Part shown: in pieces, positions 10,501 to 23,700 of the stretch
How the letters are laid out: the number at the start of each line of letters is the position of its first letter
How positions within the stretch are numbered: position 1 is the first letter of the stretch
From: Monomorium pharaonis
Lineage: Eukaryota > Arthropoda > Insecta > Hymenoptera > Formicidae
Length of the DNA: 64,000 nt
Assembly: GCF_013373865.1 (NCBI RefSeq)
Contig: NC_050468.1
Coordinates: 12,573,996 to 12,637,995, forward strand
Direction of reading: 5' to 3'
Translations under genes and position numbers: made by a program
Notes under the pieces: model-generated
What the model saw: the letters and a program-made list of their open reading frames with translations, nothing else
Databases searched by the model: none
Told to the model about the DNA's origin: nothing

Positions 10501-12130
10501 AATATTTATTAGCACCGAGTCAAGATACAAATATCTTCTAAAGGTTGAGCCGGATGTTTAATACCGATAGAAGTGAAGAAGGGCAATGTCTTTCTCAATG
10601 GTCTCCCACGTCTTTCCACGATGATGACGTGCATAGTTTCCCCTCTCTTCTTTTTTCGTATCACCTGGCGAGCTGGCCCCGCCGTCCACGTGGACTGGTC
10701 GCCCACACGCGGGTATCAGGTGTTGTTGCCTCGGTCAATTGTTCTCTCTGGCAGTACGCGAAGGATGTTGCGCCGCTCGGCATCGGCTTCGCGTGAGCGC
10801 TGAGCGAGCCAGCCGTGCGGTCAAACTGTCGTCATCAATTCACGGTTTTCTTCGTTCTAACCGTCCTGATTTCGCCATTCAGCGTGCAAGATACATTCAT
10901 CATTTGTATATTTCTCAGCACAATGATACTGCTCGGAGAACTTAAAGAGTAAAAATTGATAACGCAGTGAATAAAAAAATGAAAGCTTCGAATAAATGGA
11001 ACTTTGACAAATAGACAAAAATTAGAGATCAGATAAATATTGTGTGTTTGTGCAGTGATGTATTTTGTGATAGCGATGTGAATTCTTTCTTTCGAAGTAG
11101 GATATTGTACGTGTAAGATTGTTAATAGTGACTAATGAAATTATGTATTGATTGAAAGGTATATAAGTTTGAAAGGTGATAGATTCTTACGGCGCGTCAT
11201 TGATACCAAGATCCCTCGAGTCAGGAAAATTTCCGGATCGGGCAAAAAGTATGAATAATCATCTAAGAAAAGATTCTCGCTAATGATACCCTCGGTTCTA
11301 CATTTCGTGACGTTTTTGCAAATTACGTGACGTCAGGAATCGTGACGATCGTGACTAACAACGTACTGCTTCGTTTAGCAAATGATTAAAAGCCCCGAGT
11401 CCTCGATCCTTGGCCTCGATCTACTTTGCCGTGGTTTACGATAACCGTTCTACTGCGCCCCCTTAAACTTGTAAGTTAATGGCAGGAGTTCTCACGATTG
11501 TTTTTGCTACTTCTAGACAACGGGTAAATTTGCGTCCGATTTTGCCACACTTGTCATTATAACGGACTGGAAGACATCTTATTATAGTCTTCGCAAATTT
11601 ATCACACTATAATTCCGAATTATTAATGTTTCTTCACGGTGAAATTTTATGCGAAATTTTAGTGTTTTTAATCCCTGATGGAAAAATAAGTCTCGAAATT
11701 GTAATTTTTTAATTTTAATGATACAGAGATTTATTTGTTGCAATTACTAGATAATCGTGAAATATTTCTAAGTGAAGATTTCAAAACTAGAACATATTTT
11801 ACAAAATTTTGATTTGCGAAAGGAAATAGATAATAATAAAGAAAATAAAATAAATAATAAAGAGATAAACAATGAAATAGATTGTTAACGAAAACGATAT
11901 AGCCATTTAGCGCTATCACACTCATTTGCAAGTCAATATGCGGTTTAATTTCTACATATTTTGTGCTTCGGACTTCTTACTGTTTCGATCGTTTTCCTGC
12001 CCTATATATTTGCGACGCGTGGCCTGAATTTGTCCGATTTATTTCTCGCAGAACACTCTACGTCGCACGAATAGCGCGAAAATAATTCTCATCACGCGGG
12101 AATACCAGCGGGAATGTCAATGTTTTCGAT
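10500..12130 (+). promoter_or_regulatory. GC-balanced island, candidate enhancer or alternative promoter
   Basis: Base composition shifts from strongly AT-rich to near balanced with many CpG, strongest at 10,540-10,900 and again at 11,180-11,480 and 12,000-12,120. Open frames overlap on both strands (for example 10,509-10,706 minus, 10,573-10,803 plus) with no recognisable domain, which fits CpG-rich regulatory DNA better than coding. A donor-like ACTT|GTAAGT occurs near 11,470. Confidence 0.3.
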
Positions 12131-13048
12131 GAAATAACCTAACGTTTCGTATCCTAAAATAAAATTAAAACAACATTGCTCTGAGAAGACGTCATCTATT
12201 TAACGAACTTTATTTCGTAATAAGGCGTTTCATTATCTCGTTTTATTTCTGCTTTTGCGAAGAATTTAGCGAATCAGCGCCGTTTTATATACTCATAGCT
12301 GAATATTTTATTCCTACAAATACACACACACACACACATACATTTATATTTTTTAAACATATTCATAACTGGAAGAAATTTAAACAGAAATTTAAATGTA
12401 AATTATTTTTTGTCTTAAGAATCTTTTAAACTTATGTAATATCGGTAATCAATAGGAAACAATACAGATAAAATAATTCCAAATAAATGAAAAAAAATAT
12501 TAATGTTTCGTGCTTTTGGTCTAAGCTCTGTGTATATATTAATAGGCAATTGAACAATTAGTACATAATTTTGTTTCTGCAGGATTATAATTTTTAACAA
12601 AAGCTAAAAATAAAGTTTTGCAAATATAAATACAAACTAGAAAGTATTTTTAAATCATATAATAGTTTTTATAATATTGTTACACATTTAATAATATTTA
12701 ATGTTTCCACAAAATATCATCCGAAAAGAACATCTGAGAAATTGGGATCCAAAATTGACATAGTAATAGCAGAACTGACGGTCTTGTGAATTCAGACATG
12801 GCAGATTAACCGGCTTTATAATTATAAGCAGATGTTACTTTGTGCCGGATATCTCAGATCTATGTATATATGATCGAAGGGTTAATGTTATTTTTTTGTA
12901 CACTTTATCTTAATTATTAATCTGGCTAATAGCGGGAAAGAGTTTTTCTTTCGTTGTTTTTCGAAATATGCATCGTCAAGCCAAATTATATAATAACGCG
13001 ACATTGAAAGTTAAGATTACCAGACGAGCTTACCAGACCTATAATTTA
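12130..13048 (+). other. AT-rich non-coding stretch
   Basis: Includes a short (AC)n run near 12,321-12,338. No coding signal is seen. Confidence 0.5.
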
Positions 13049-13147
13049 GACTGCGTTCTAATATTCACTGCCAGTACTAAAAATCTATAGTGTATGTGAT
13101 GTAAACTATAGATTTTCAGTACTAGCAGTGAATATTGGAACGCAACC
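13049..13147. mobile_element. Palindromic MITE, copy 2 (TTA-flanked)
   Basis: A 99-bp near-perfect inverted repeat with ends GACTGCGTTC and GGAACGCAACC. Arms contain ATTCACTGCCAGTACT, with CTATAG toward the loop. Perfect TTA duplications flank it (13,046-13,048 and 13,148-13,150). Confidence 0.8.
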
Positions 13148-14472
13148 TTAGTCTCATGGGAAAGTGGGTTGCATTACACAGCGATTTTACGTTTTAAACT
13201 GCATTATGTGAAAAATATAAAAGAGCAAAATATAAACATTATAATTTTAGGAAATATAAGCATGTAAAAAATGATGTAATATTATCACTAATATAATAAC
13301 TTATTATTGTCTAAACTATGCAAGAGAAAAACTGCAAATTTTATTCTCGCTTTTAAAGAATTCGTTTTTAGCAGATTTTATATTCAGAAAAAAGTGAGAA
13401 TTATGAATGTAGGTCTGATTATTGAGTGGCCAAAAATATTTCACACACGTTATCGAGTGCAAAAACGTGACTGCTTATCAGATACTTGAAAAAGGAGTGA
13501 TACATGTCGGTTGAGACGATAAATAACCAACGTAGATGAGATAAAGCGCGCGTACAAAAACGTTAGCAAACATGCTCACGCATATTTACCTTCATTTTCC
13601 TCCCGGTAGTGCAACAGTGAAAGCGCGAACTTTATAGTCCACGGATCAGCTGATTCATCGATCCTCTCGCGTACCGATCGACCTCGATTACTCTTTATCC
13701 CTGACCGCAAAATTCTACTTCAGAGTCATCTGCTTAATCGCAAATTATCGAAATCGCGCGCATTAATTGCTGACCGATAATTTTCCGGCATATTTTACGC
13801 ATATGTGAACACACTGAGAAAGAAAGTAAATTTAACTATATTTTTCAATTTTAATAATCGAATTTCTTCAGTTCAAGTACTTATGTATTTCAGTTGAATA
13901 TACATACTTGAATTAAAGTTAGAATATTTTAAATATTGCCAAGTTAAATGCATAAATAATTGAATTGAAGAAAATTAATTCACTTGAAAAATTTAGTCAA
14001 AATAACTTTTTTTCTCGGTTTATATTTATTATCGCCGAGGTGATCATTAAAAGTTATTATTGTTATATTGAATCGGTACCCCGAATTCGACATCTTACAA
14101 TTAGCGACCCATATGAATTGTGAAAACAGCGCCCTTCTTTATTGCTCTATTCCGTGGTGACAATCGTTATCTTCGCAAGAATGCCATCGATGATCACGCG
14201 CAAACATGAGAGTGTAATTTGCCCGATTCTCTCGAAAGGCTCGATGTAATTGGTGACAGTGCGAGATACACTCGTCTAATCTCTAGCATAACATACATTT
14301 TTTTGCCAAACACTTCAAGATTATTTAGATAAACAATTCTAGACTCATCTTTAGACTTATTGCTCCATCAATGAAATCTTTTAACTATTTTATCGCATCA
14401 ATAATGCATAACAAAAATTATTAAAAATAAAGAGGGACACGATTTATAAGGAGAGAATCTCTCGATTTAACA
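13148..14472 (+). other. Non-coding stretch with a mixed-composition patch
   Basis: AT-rich apart from 13,490-13,800 and 14,090-14,280, which are CpG-containing and less AT-rich. A short diverged palindrome (TTCAATT/AATTGAA) surrounds 13,860-14,000. No exon is recognised. Confidence 0.4.
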
Positions 14473-14742
14473 TTAACACTGGAGTGCTACTGTGAGCAAA
14501 TTTTCACCAAATGTTAATTCAAGAGTTCAGTATTTATATAATTTTTGTCGTTAAAATTTTGTTTACATTAAAATAGTGCAATTAATTCAGTCATTCTTGC
14601 AGCACACTTTGTAGCCTACAAAATAGAGAAAGTTACAAAAATTATTAAAAATGTAATAAAAAAGTTCTTAATATTGTAGGTGAATTTTTTTTTAGATTAA
14701 AAAATTAAAGTAAGAAAAATATAAGTAGCGCTCCAGAGTTAA
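14473..14742. mobile_element. TTAA-flanked MITE, CTGGARTGCTA family, second copy
   Basis: TTAA at 14,473-14,476 and 14,739-14,742. Ends are CACTGGAGTGCTAC and, on the other strand, CTCTGGAGCGCTAC. They match the ends of 5,440-5,676. Confidence 0.65.
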
Positions 14743-15600
14743 CTCGCTGATTAAAAATTAATGAAGAGGGATATACAAGATAATTCACGGTATGTTAATA
14801 TCACGACTACGATCATCGTCATATCAGTGTCGTTATCGCAAGCTCCGAGGATGATGCATTCCTTTGAGTTTGTACCAGTTACGGCTTTACGCGATTGGTA
14901 TTCACGTGCAACTTTACGTAAAAGCAATGTAATCATGATGACATAGTGTATCCGAATGCTATTATCACGTACTACGTATCCACCGCGGCCTCCAGACTAC
15001 CGAGAAGAGAACCAAGGAAACGAATACAGCAAACGATTAGTCCTGCATACTTGCTGCCGCGAGCGAACACCGATTTTTGAGAGCCGACTTGGCACGGTCA
15101 TCGTAACGCGTCGCGTCGCGCCTGTTTTCGCGCTAAATTTTGCCTCGTCGAACGTGAGATTAATCAAGCAATTATGAGAGTTAACCGAGGTGAACGCGTC
15201 TGGTGCAACACTATTATTTGCGGTGTGACGAACGCGAAACGGTGCCACGTTGCACGTAATGAGAATGATTACTCCACCGAAAATCTCGAAGTCGAGGCTT
15301 GTTCGCAGCGCGAGTAAAGAGAGTGCTGAATCGCGAATGGTGAATGACTCTTTTATGTTGAGTGATTATCCGAATTGTTTGTCGAGAAACGACCATCCGC
15401 GAAATGTCGCATTTGCGAACGAAGAGCAGAGCTGTGCTCAGTGACAGGATTTACAAACACGTTACTGGGACAGGAGAATCTCGCAGAAATCAATTTTCTC
15501 TATTGAAAGGACGACCTCAAAACATCGTACATCGACTGGAACATCGGTTCCATGAGGTAACTTTGCTTGAAACGGAATAATACACAATTATATCTGTAAA
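14743..15600 (+). promoter_or_regulatory. GC-balanced island in the long intron
   Basis: CpG-containing sequence from about 14,780 to 15,580, with overlapping small open frames on both strands and a donor-like ATGAG|GTAACT near 15,557. I recognise no protein. It could be an alternative first exon or an enhancer. Confidence 0.25.
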
Positions 15601-15707
15601 TAATTTAGAGGCAGTTTTTGTAACGAGAATCGCTTCTGTCGTTTAAAAAATTTAGTGATGTAATTCTGTATTTATTTCTAGAGCATATTAGATGTCTAAT
15701 ACACTGG

Positions 15708-15955
15708 AAAAAAGCTTAGTAATGACAATGAAGGTGATAGTTGATTAAGCTTTAATGAAATAATTTTAATTAAATTAATATAATCAATTATTTAGTAATA
15801 TTTAAATAACCGTTTATTTACTATTGTTATGTTTGGTTACTGTTACTATTATAATTATTAAAATATTACTAAACGTTTAATTAATCAAATATTTAATTGA
15901 AATTATTTCATCAAAGCTTGATTATTATTACTAAACTCTTTTTTCAATGTAAGGA
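15708..15955. mobile_element. AT-rich palindromic MITE (AAGCTT/ACTAAAC family), copy 1
   Basis: The left end AAAAAAGCTTAGTAATGA and the right end TTACTAAACTCTTTTTT are imperfect inverted repeats around nested arms (GATTAAGCTTTAATGAAATAA and ATTATTTCATCAAAGCTTG). Similar elements lie at 21,851-22,130 and 23,260-23,700. Confidence 0.5.
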
Positions 15956-17040
15956 ACATGAAGATACATGGAATATTACAATAAATTGTGTCTCAATAAA
16001 TTCTTTTTACCTATTTACTTTGCTGCCAACCAAAGGTTAGCAATAAACACGAAGGGAGCATACGTTTCATCGAGATCGAAGATCGATTGTTATCAAAGAT
16101 CTCTACAACTAGAATATATTTTCTTATCAACAATCTTTTAATCAGATATTTCTTATTAACATACTTGATTTAAAGCTTATAATTAGCCTGGAAACGTCAG
16201 CAGACTTAACTTCTATAATTCCTAACGACTGTTATAGTGTTGTTGCGCAGCTTTTTTACTATATATTATACGCAACGATAACGAAACCGTTGTTAAGAGT
16301 TACAAAAAAGGTCTGCTGGCGATGGAATAGTTTGGACAGTTTGAATTTCAAGATCAAACGTCAAGTAGTTTGAAATTTTTCAAATTGAAGATATGTCTAA
16401 AATGATTAAACTCACTTCAGATTCCAAATTATTATAGTTTAAAGCTTGAAATTTTTTGAAATATCAACATACTCTTAAAACGGAAATGTTACCGATTTTA
16501 TTGTTAACAGTTTTCCACGATGCGCGCTGATTGATTTTCTCGTAGCGCTTACTTCGTGTTGCGAGAACAACTATTATTGCGATTGAATTTTGACAACTGT
16601 CAAATTGTGATAATGTTAACTGCCATCGCGCAATTAGCAAATAATAATTTGTATAGATGGTTATATATACAATTATTTTTATTTATTTTTAAAAAGTAAA
16701 AAATAAAAAGTTAAATAGCGCGCGTGAAGCGTGCGTCTGTGGTGTCTAGTAATATAAAAAAGGAAGTATTCATGAAAACTGCTTTTTTATTTTTATACAT
16801 TTGTTTCCAATTTTTAGTTGAAACTATCTAAAATATTTGAACTGAATGCTCTTTTTTTTACTTTAAACTATTTAAACAGATCGACAATATATTCAAATCT
16901 TTTGTCTTATTTATAATTATTATTAATTTTTGTTTAATAAATAAAAAAAATATATTTTTTTTACATGATTCTTGATTCACCGTAATTTTACCGCGTAGAT
17001 ATAGCAGGTGTTTTGCACATGCCAGTCTTGATAATAAGAC
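15956..17040 (+). other. AT-rich stretch with a dispersed repeat
   Basis: Bases 16,322-16,375 (GGAATAGTTTGGACAGTTTG... CAAACGTCAAGTAG) recur in inverted orientation at about 27,040-27,095. The rest is AT-rich with no exon. Confidence 0.45.
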
Positions 17041-17545
17041 TGACGTAACAAGTTCTTAAGTGCACGCAAGAAGGGTGGGAAAACAAATGGGCGACTTTTC
17101 TACTTCGAAGAATCTAATTATTGCATGTTCTCGCACGTTCGCTAGAATTACTGCTGTTATGTGACGAGGTAAATTGCGCGGTGTTTGCACTGCGACGAAT
17201 GCACTGTCTTTCGCCGGCGAAATATGCGACATGCAAACACCATTGCGAATTTTTCGAGTGACCTGTTTTCTATTTTCTATCGCTGAATGAGTCAAAGCTA
17301 CATCATTCATGTTATCGTGCGGAGTCACGTAGGATTCTTTCGTTTTGGCAATGCGCTTTCAGCGGCGCGAAACACGCGACTCTCATCCAACTCAACGTTT
17401 CTCTCTTTGTCGAGACTAACGACCGCTACGTGTTACACTCTATGCTTTCACCGTAAATCAGAGAGCGACGTGACAAAGACTTACCGCGAATGTCCACAAA
17501 TTTGCACGTGACCAGGATTAGGTTTCTCAGTGTAAAGTTTAATCT
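17041..17545 (+). promoter_or_regulatory. GC-balanced island in the long intron
   Basis: CpG-containing, with overlapping short frames on both strands (17,056-17,328 minus, 17,287-17,511 plus) and no recognisable domain. Confidence 0.25.
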
Positions 17546-17618
17546 GTTGATATTACACGATAATGGATGTGAGGTCTACAAAGATCTCTACACAGAAACA
17601 ACAACTTTTAAAATTCAG

Positions 17619-17619
<1 letters not shown>

Positions 17620-17662
<43 letters not shown>
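17620..17662. repeat. (TA)n microsatellite
   Basis: An uninterrupted TA run of about 43 bases. Confidence 0.95.
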
Positions 17663-17665
<3 letters not shown>

Positions 17666-20022
17666 TTTTTAGGTTTATTTTAACTTTAGCAAACTAAAAC
17701 AATGAAGTTTAACAATTTAATTAAAAAAGTTTTAATTGATCTCAAATTTAGTTTAGTTTAGTTTACTACGTATATTTTAATATGAATATTGCTTACTTTG
17801 AAACAACGTTGTTTATTAATTCAAACCACTTCATAGGAATAGGTTGATTAGATGCAATTATTTATTTAATCACATTTTGTGTTAAAGTAAATTTTAGCAT
17901 ACACGGAATAAATTAAAAATAACAAAATGTGTTATTTACCTCAAGAAATTGATTAAAAATTTTGATCTTTTAATATTTAACAGTGTACTTTTAGATATAA
18001 GAAATGGAAATAATTACTCTTTCTGTGTATATTTATGGTGCTGTATTTTTTTATACTTTAGCATTACACACAATTAAATTTCATTAGAAAAACAAACAAA
18101 ATTTAATTGTTTCTATTCACAATTAATGCTGAAAATATTTAAAAAATACAGTAGTGCAAGTAATACGAAATAGATGTTTATTTTTTAATTGAAAGTTATA
18201 ACAGTTGCAAAATATGCTACAATAAAGCGAATTTTGAGCAACAACTTTTCTTCTGTACAAATTATTTATTTTTATTACTTCTAAGATATCACAGCATTCT
18301 TGTAATCGTATGTTTACAAGTTCAAATAAATTCTTTAATGTGTATATTTAAACGCTTTTAATGTGGTATATGATAATGTTATACCATTGTAATTCTTAAT
18401 TTTTTTATTGATACGGAAATATTTTGCTTGTCATATCCAGATGTGCAGCTGAATAGCTGCAGATATACTTTAAGGATAGAGAATGAAATATGTTATAACG
18501 TTTATATAACATTTTATTTTTAATAAAAAATATAATTATATCTTAGATAAATTTTCTGTATTTTATATTTTATCTCATATTGTTTTCATATTGCTAACAT
18601 ATGCAATAGTTTTTACGTTATATAAATTGTCATTTTAAATTACTCAAGTACAGTAAAATGAACTTCTTTGTTTTTGTTGTAAATACTAATACTTTAGAGA
18701 AATAATGTTTATTTTACATAATAATTTATGATATAAGATTTATTATTTTTTTTTTATTAATATTATTTTATTTTTTATATGCCATATATGGTAAAGATAT
18801 GAATTATGTTTAACTGAATTATGGTTAACATTTTAATTTATATATTATTTTATATAAATAAACGTGTGCAATTTCGTAAAAAATAAAATAAGTTTATATA
18901 AATAAACAAGTTTACATTTTATTTCTTGTGTTATTTATTATTGTTTCTGAAACTTGACTTGTATTTTATCGTATTTTATTTTTTAAGTTTTATATTTTTA
19001 TATTTTTTTTATTGAGAAAATTTTGGAAATATTTAAATCTTAGAAATTTTTATTAATTGAATGTTAATTAAATAACTAACATGTGTTTCTTAAGAGTTCT
19101 GTATAAATTAAAGGTTTTAATACATTTACACATCAAATATTAATTAAAAAATGAGCATTCCATATTACCTTTGCCCTACAAAGAATAGTTATTACATTGT
19201 TTATATCTAAAAGTACATTGTTGAACATTAAATAATCCAATTTAAACCAAAATATAATTAACCAAAATAATGTTACGTTATTGTACTATTCTAAGCGTTC
19301 GCCATCGCATAGTGCATCGCTCTTCTTTTCGCGGTTATTAGGCAGCCGCAGGTTTATTTTCGGTTACCTCGAGATTGTGCCAATGCACTGGGAGTCTTGG
19401 GTGAGACACTGATTAATGGTCTCCGCTCATTTTTATGATGTTAAAACCTTGCCAAATTTTTAATTATTATTGTCTAGAATGTCTAGATAGACATTGATTC
19501 TTGACTCAGGACATCTGGTTTAGATGATAAACAAAAAATGTATAAACGTCTTTACTCTCTAATTGAGAATATTTTTTAACTAATCGTTACTAATATGATT
19601 GAGGTGACTCGTCGCAAACTGCGTCTAAAAATATTCTGTTTGCAGTGTCGCGCCAATGTAATTTTACTTAATTATTATTTTTATAAATACGGCGAGACAC
19701 ACGACGCCGCGACGCATTAACAAATAACGATTCATTTTTCTTTTAATTGTAATTGTAATTACAATTTTAGCAGTTATGTAAAAGAAAAAGATACATAATA
19801 TCTTCAGAATTATACGAAATCTCTTTTTACTTAACGAATCGAAAAATAAGATATTTGTTAAGACTATGTAAAATGTTTTATTTAAAGAGATAGATAAGTA
19901 ATGTGTATTTCTACTTTAAAAATTTATTTTTTTATTTTTAAAAATAAGGTGCAAAATTATATAGAATAAGTATAAACATAAATAATAACATTCTAAATAA
20001 ATGTACGCATTTGCACAATTTA
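17663..20022 (+). other. AT-rich non-coding stretch
   Basis: Extreme A+T content to about 19,260, then a short mixed-composition patch (19,285-19,440). No exon, RNA gene or clear transposon end is seen. Confidence 0.5.
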
Positions 20023-20142
20023 GGCTACATTCCAAAACGTCCTTTCCGAGGAAAATTTTACTCGATGTAATATAGAATACGTTACGTGTACTATATATTT
20101 CGAGAAAAATTTTCCTCGGAAAGGACGTTTTGAAATGTAGCC
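20023..20142. mobile_element. Palindromic MITE with GGCTACA ends
   Basis: A 120-bp hairpin with ends GGCTACATTCCAAAACGTCC and, inverted, GGACGTTTTGAAATGTAGCC. Inner arms are TTTCCGAGGAAAATTTT and its complement. TTA lies on the left and CTA on the right. The ends resemble the GGCTGCG family but the interior differs, so it is a sister subfamily. Confidence 0.75.
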
Positions 20143-20548
20143 CTAACTTCGATAAATTATCTAAAATTAAAAAATTAGTAATTTTTTATATTTGCCATTT
20201 TCGGATCGTGCAGAGAGAATTTTTTTCAAAATTTTATTTTTTACGAAATTGCACACGTTTGAATTTCGAAAATTGCGGTTTTTGAAATTATTTTTCTTTT
20301 TATTATAACTTTTACAAAAGAAAAACAAAAATCGGAAAAAGCTTCCTTGATCCAAAATGTTATTAAAAATGTTTAAATTTTAAATTAATTGTTCAATTAA
20401 TATAAAATTCGAAAACAATATTTTTAATAACAGCTATGTTTAAGTTATTGGAGTTACCGCTTAAAAAATGTTTTGAAAAAATCTACTTAAACTTTAACAA
20501 CACTTTTAATGTAATTTTACATCTTTTGTTTAATAAATATCCATATTT

Positions 20549-21769
20549 TTAAGGGCTTACACCAACCTAGACGGTCGAAAAACAGGCCTAACTTTGATAT
20601 TTTATTCCTGCTAAACGGGTAGTGGGAATTAAATGAAATTTTGTGATTATTGACTTATGTATCGACAATATAAAAAAATTTTTTTATTAAACAATGGCGA
20701 CGGAAAGCAGCAGAAATATGGCCGCCGACATACATCGAGGTTTGGAAAAACACATTTTGCGGTGACCACTGTCCCGTCTAAACGATCCATCTGAAACAAA
20801 AAAACAAAATGGTGTTTTTAAGCTAACAGTAGTGGTTTGTCGGTGACGATCGCCGATTGTCGATTTTATCGTTTGTTACAAAATGGCAATGAGTTAAAGT
20901 TAAAATTTAAAAATAACGAAAAATTTTCGTCCTTTTCATTTTTTTTAATTTTTAATGAAAATCGATTAAAAAAAAATAGATTGTCACCGACAAAAGAATG
21001 TTTCTGAGAGTATTGTGTAAAAATTTGAAAACGATCCATCGATTAGTTTTTGAGATCTCGTGGTCACCGTCTTTGAAAACCATGTTTCGAGAAAAACGCG
21101 TTTAAAGTTTCAAGTTTAGTTCTACTGTTAACAGCCAAATTTTGCACTTTACCTCTAGTCGACAATTCCGGGGCCATATGAGATTCCTTCCACATCAATA
21201 GCAGCAGCGCTCTGTGAAGACCTCTGTTGACGGCGAGCAATCCTCCTTTCGCGCGTCGCCTTCTGCGCTCGAACTTCGGCCACATCGATGCGCGCTCGGT
21301 CTTGATTTTCGCAATATGCAGCACAATTCTTTTATTATCATTAATAAATATGCAGCAGCACCTTTATTAAATGTGCATGCAGCAATATTGGCAGCAATTT
21401 GCACAACGTGTGCACCGTTGTGCTGCACTTTTGGCGCTTTGCGCCAAATCAGATTGTTCAAACTTTCGTTAACGTTTTGCGTAAACGTCCACCAACGCAT
21501 CTCTTCAATAAATTATCACTAGAAAGTTGTTCAAATATTGGACGAATGGCTTTAATCACATCATCGTCCAGTGGCGATTTATGTTGATATTGCTCCAATT
21601 CGAGCACTCGAACGCTCGATCCCATTTTACTCAACTCTCTGTAATTCCAGCATTTTTGCAGATATCAACATAAAACTTTCAGGATATATTCTCGAAACTT
21701 GAAGCTTTAAGAAAATGTAATTTAAGAAAAATTGATTTTTTTCCCCGCTAGGTTGGTGTAACCCCTTAA
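20549..21769. mobile_element. TTAA-flanked DNA transposon remnant (1.2 kb)
   Basis: TTAA at 20,549-20,552 and 21,766-21,769 with inverted ends GGGCTTACACCAACCTAG and GGGGTTACACCAACCTAG. The interior is partly coding in the past (see 21,195-21,500). It shares CGAGAAAAACGCGTTTAAAG and a nearby CCGG..CCATAT block with the element at 46,532-47,430, so both belong to one superfamily. Confidence 0.7.
21195..21500 (-). pseudogene. Transposase-like fragment in the TTAA-flanked element
   Basis: A 101-aa open frame contains NVNESLNNLIWRKAPK, followed by a hydrophobic stretch with AANIAACTFNKG. The pattern NES-x(4)-W-x(4)-PK then NxAxxxFNxG resembles the C-terminal part of insect Mutator-like transposase-domain proteins as I remember them. 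The rest of the protein is missing and there is no proper start. Family assignment is tentative. Confidence 0.35.
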
Positions 21770-21850
21770 ATCAAAAACACATTATTTGACAAAGTTATAT
21801 TTAACAAAAGTTTTGCATAAAAAATATCGTATTTTTAGATTTGATATACC

Positions 21851-22130
21851 GAAAAAAGTTTGGTAATAATAATCAAACCTAAGTGATAATTACTAGTAAA
21901 ATAAGCTTTAATAAAATAATTTTTATTAAGTATTTGGTTAATATAACCAAATATTTAATCATATTTAGTAACCGTTTAGTAATTGATTACTATTATTATG
22001 TAATTACTAAATATTACTGCATATATATATATATATATATATATGCACTTATGTATAGTTATTATTATTAATTAAAGTTATTTAACTAAAATTATTTTTA
22101 AATTTGATTATTATTAAACTTTTTTGTTTA
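21851..22130. mobile_element. AT-rich palindromic MITE, copy 2
   Basis: Left GAAAAAAGTTTGGTAATAAT and right TTGATTATTATTAAACTTTT are inverted. Inner parts share AAGCTTTAATAAAATAATTT and GTTAATATAACCAAATATTT with the copies at 15,708 and 23,260. A (TA)n run (22,019-22,044) interrupts it. Confidence 0.5.
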
Positions 22131-22990
22131 ATATAAAAATGGAGCATAGATTTTGGAGAAATATTAAAAAGAATGTATACCTTGAAAATGTGAAGAAATA
22201 AAGCTTGAACGATTTCGTACTGTAACTTTTTAGTGATTTTCTGTAATTTTAAAAGGATAAAATTATTTTTTGAAATTGTTTATTTAATATTTTTTAAATT
22301 TGTGTAGTTTTTAAATTAAATTTTCTTTTCTTTTGAAATCAAAAAAATATAATACCTATGTAAAACATACAATTTGTAAATTACTATTTTTTAGTATTTA
22401 ACGCCAATCTTTTTTTCTTTCTTATTTTAACTATTATAACATTTACTTATCTCATTAAAGAAGAATTTAGATGACAAAAGATGATGTTTATTTGTTTCTA
22501 TTTAATAGGCTGAGAATAATAAATGTTCATCGATTTGAAATGTTAAAACATTATACTGATTAGAAAAACGCTAAATGCACTAAATATTTGTACGTTAGAC
22601 ATAGTATAGTAATTATTTATTTATTCATTTTTCCAAAAACGTACATAGACAGTTCGGCGATACGAATTACGCCTAAGGCCGTTTTACAACTTAGTACAAC
22701 GCTGATTGACAGTCTTTGACGTCACGAGATGCTCGATAAGAAGAATGCCTCACAGTCAATTGATTAGAAAATTTCAGTTCACAGGCTAGTAAAACCTGTC
22801 ATTTGGATCGCGAGCAACGCGCGAAATCAATTACAAAATTTCATTAGTGGCGCCATGAATCACGAAGCACTCGTCTTTCGTCACTGATACGTTGCCAGGA
22901 ATATTTTTGGCTACAATACTCACTGGTTTGATAGTTATTACAAAAGGCAGGAGCTTTTACAAGACGTATGTCCAATCTTTGTCTTGTCAT
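22131..22990 (+). other. AT-rich stretch passing into a mixed-composition patch
   Basis: AT-rich to about 22,620. Bases 22,640-22,990 are CpG-containing and could be regulatory. No exon is recognised. Confidence 0.35.
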
Positions 22991-23188
22991 CTTAGCAGAT
23001 CACGGTAATTCAAAGTTATCTATCTATTGGCAATATGTAGAGAAATTAGAGGAGATTTAAAAGTTATATTTAATTTATTAAATGTTATTAAATATATTCT
23101 ATTTTATTACAATATTTTAATGTATGAAAACTGCGTTTTCTTACTTTTTAAGATTTTGTATAGTTATACAATTATATATTTATATTTC

Positions 23189-23191
<3 letters not shown>

Positions 23192-23230
<39 letters not shown>
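23192..23230. repeat. (TA)n microsatellite
   Basis: An uninterrupted TA run of about 39 bases. Confidence 0.95.
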
Positions 23231-23234
<4 letters not shown>

Positions 23235-23259
23235 AATTTAGGCTCTAGTTTTATACTAA

Positions 23260-23700
23260 AAAAGAGTTTTTAATAATAATTAATAATTAAGCTTTATTTA
23301 ATAATAATTGAGCATAACTTTTTGATTAATATAATCAAATGTTTGGCAATATTTAATAATTATATTATATTAATAGTAACCAATCGATTATTAAACAGTT
23401 ATTAAACGAGATTACTAAATATTATTAAATATTTAGGTATTAAATATTTAAGTGAAACTATTTTACCGAATCTTTAGTAACGGGAAGAATTTTATATTAA
23501 AAATTATTATAAACAGTAAGCGTAGACTGAAAAAGAAAGGAATAATAAAAGTTTCTATTGTTTATCATTTTGCCATAATATTTACACTGCTTATGGTACA
23601 ATTCTCTAACATCTTTCTTACAGTCCGTAACTGCATAGTAATTTTTGATACAAAATTTTCTCTGTGTAAGCTCGATTATTATTACCAAACTCTATCATCA
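23260..23700. mobile_element. AT-rich palindromic MITE, copy 3 with an interior insertion
   Basis: The left end AAAAAAGAGTTTTTAATAAT and the right end GATTATTATTACCAAACTCT are inverted repeats, with the family motifs TTAATATAATCAAATGTTTGG and AAGCTTTATTTAATAATAA inside. It is longer than its relatives because extra sequence (about 23,470-23,640) sits in the middle. Confidence 0.45.
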
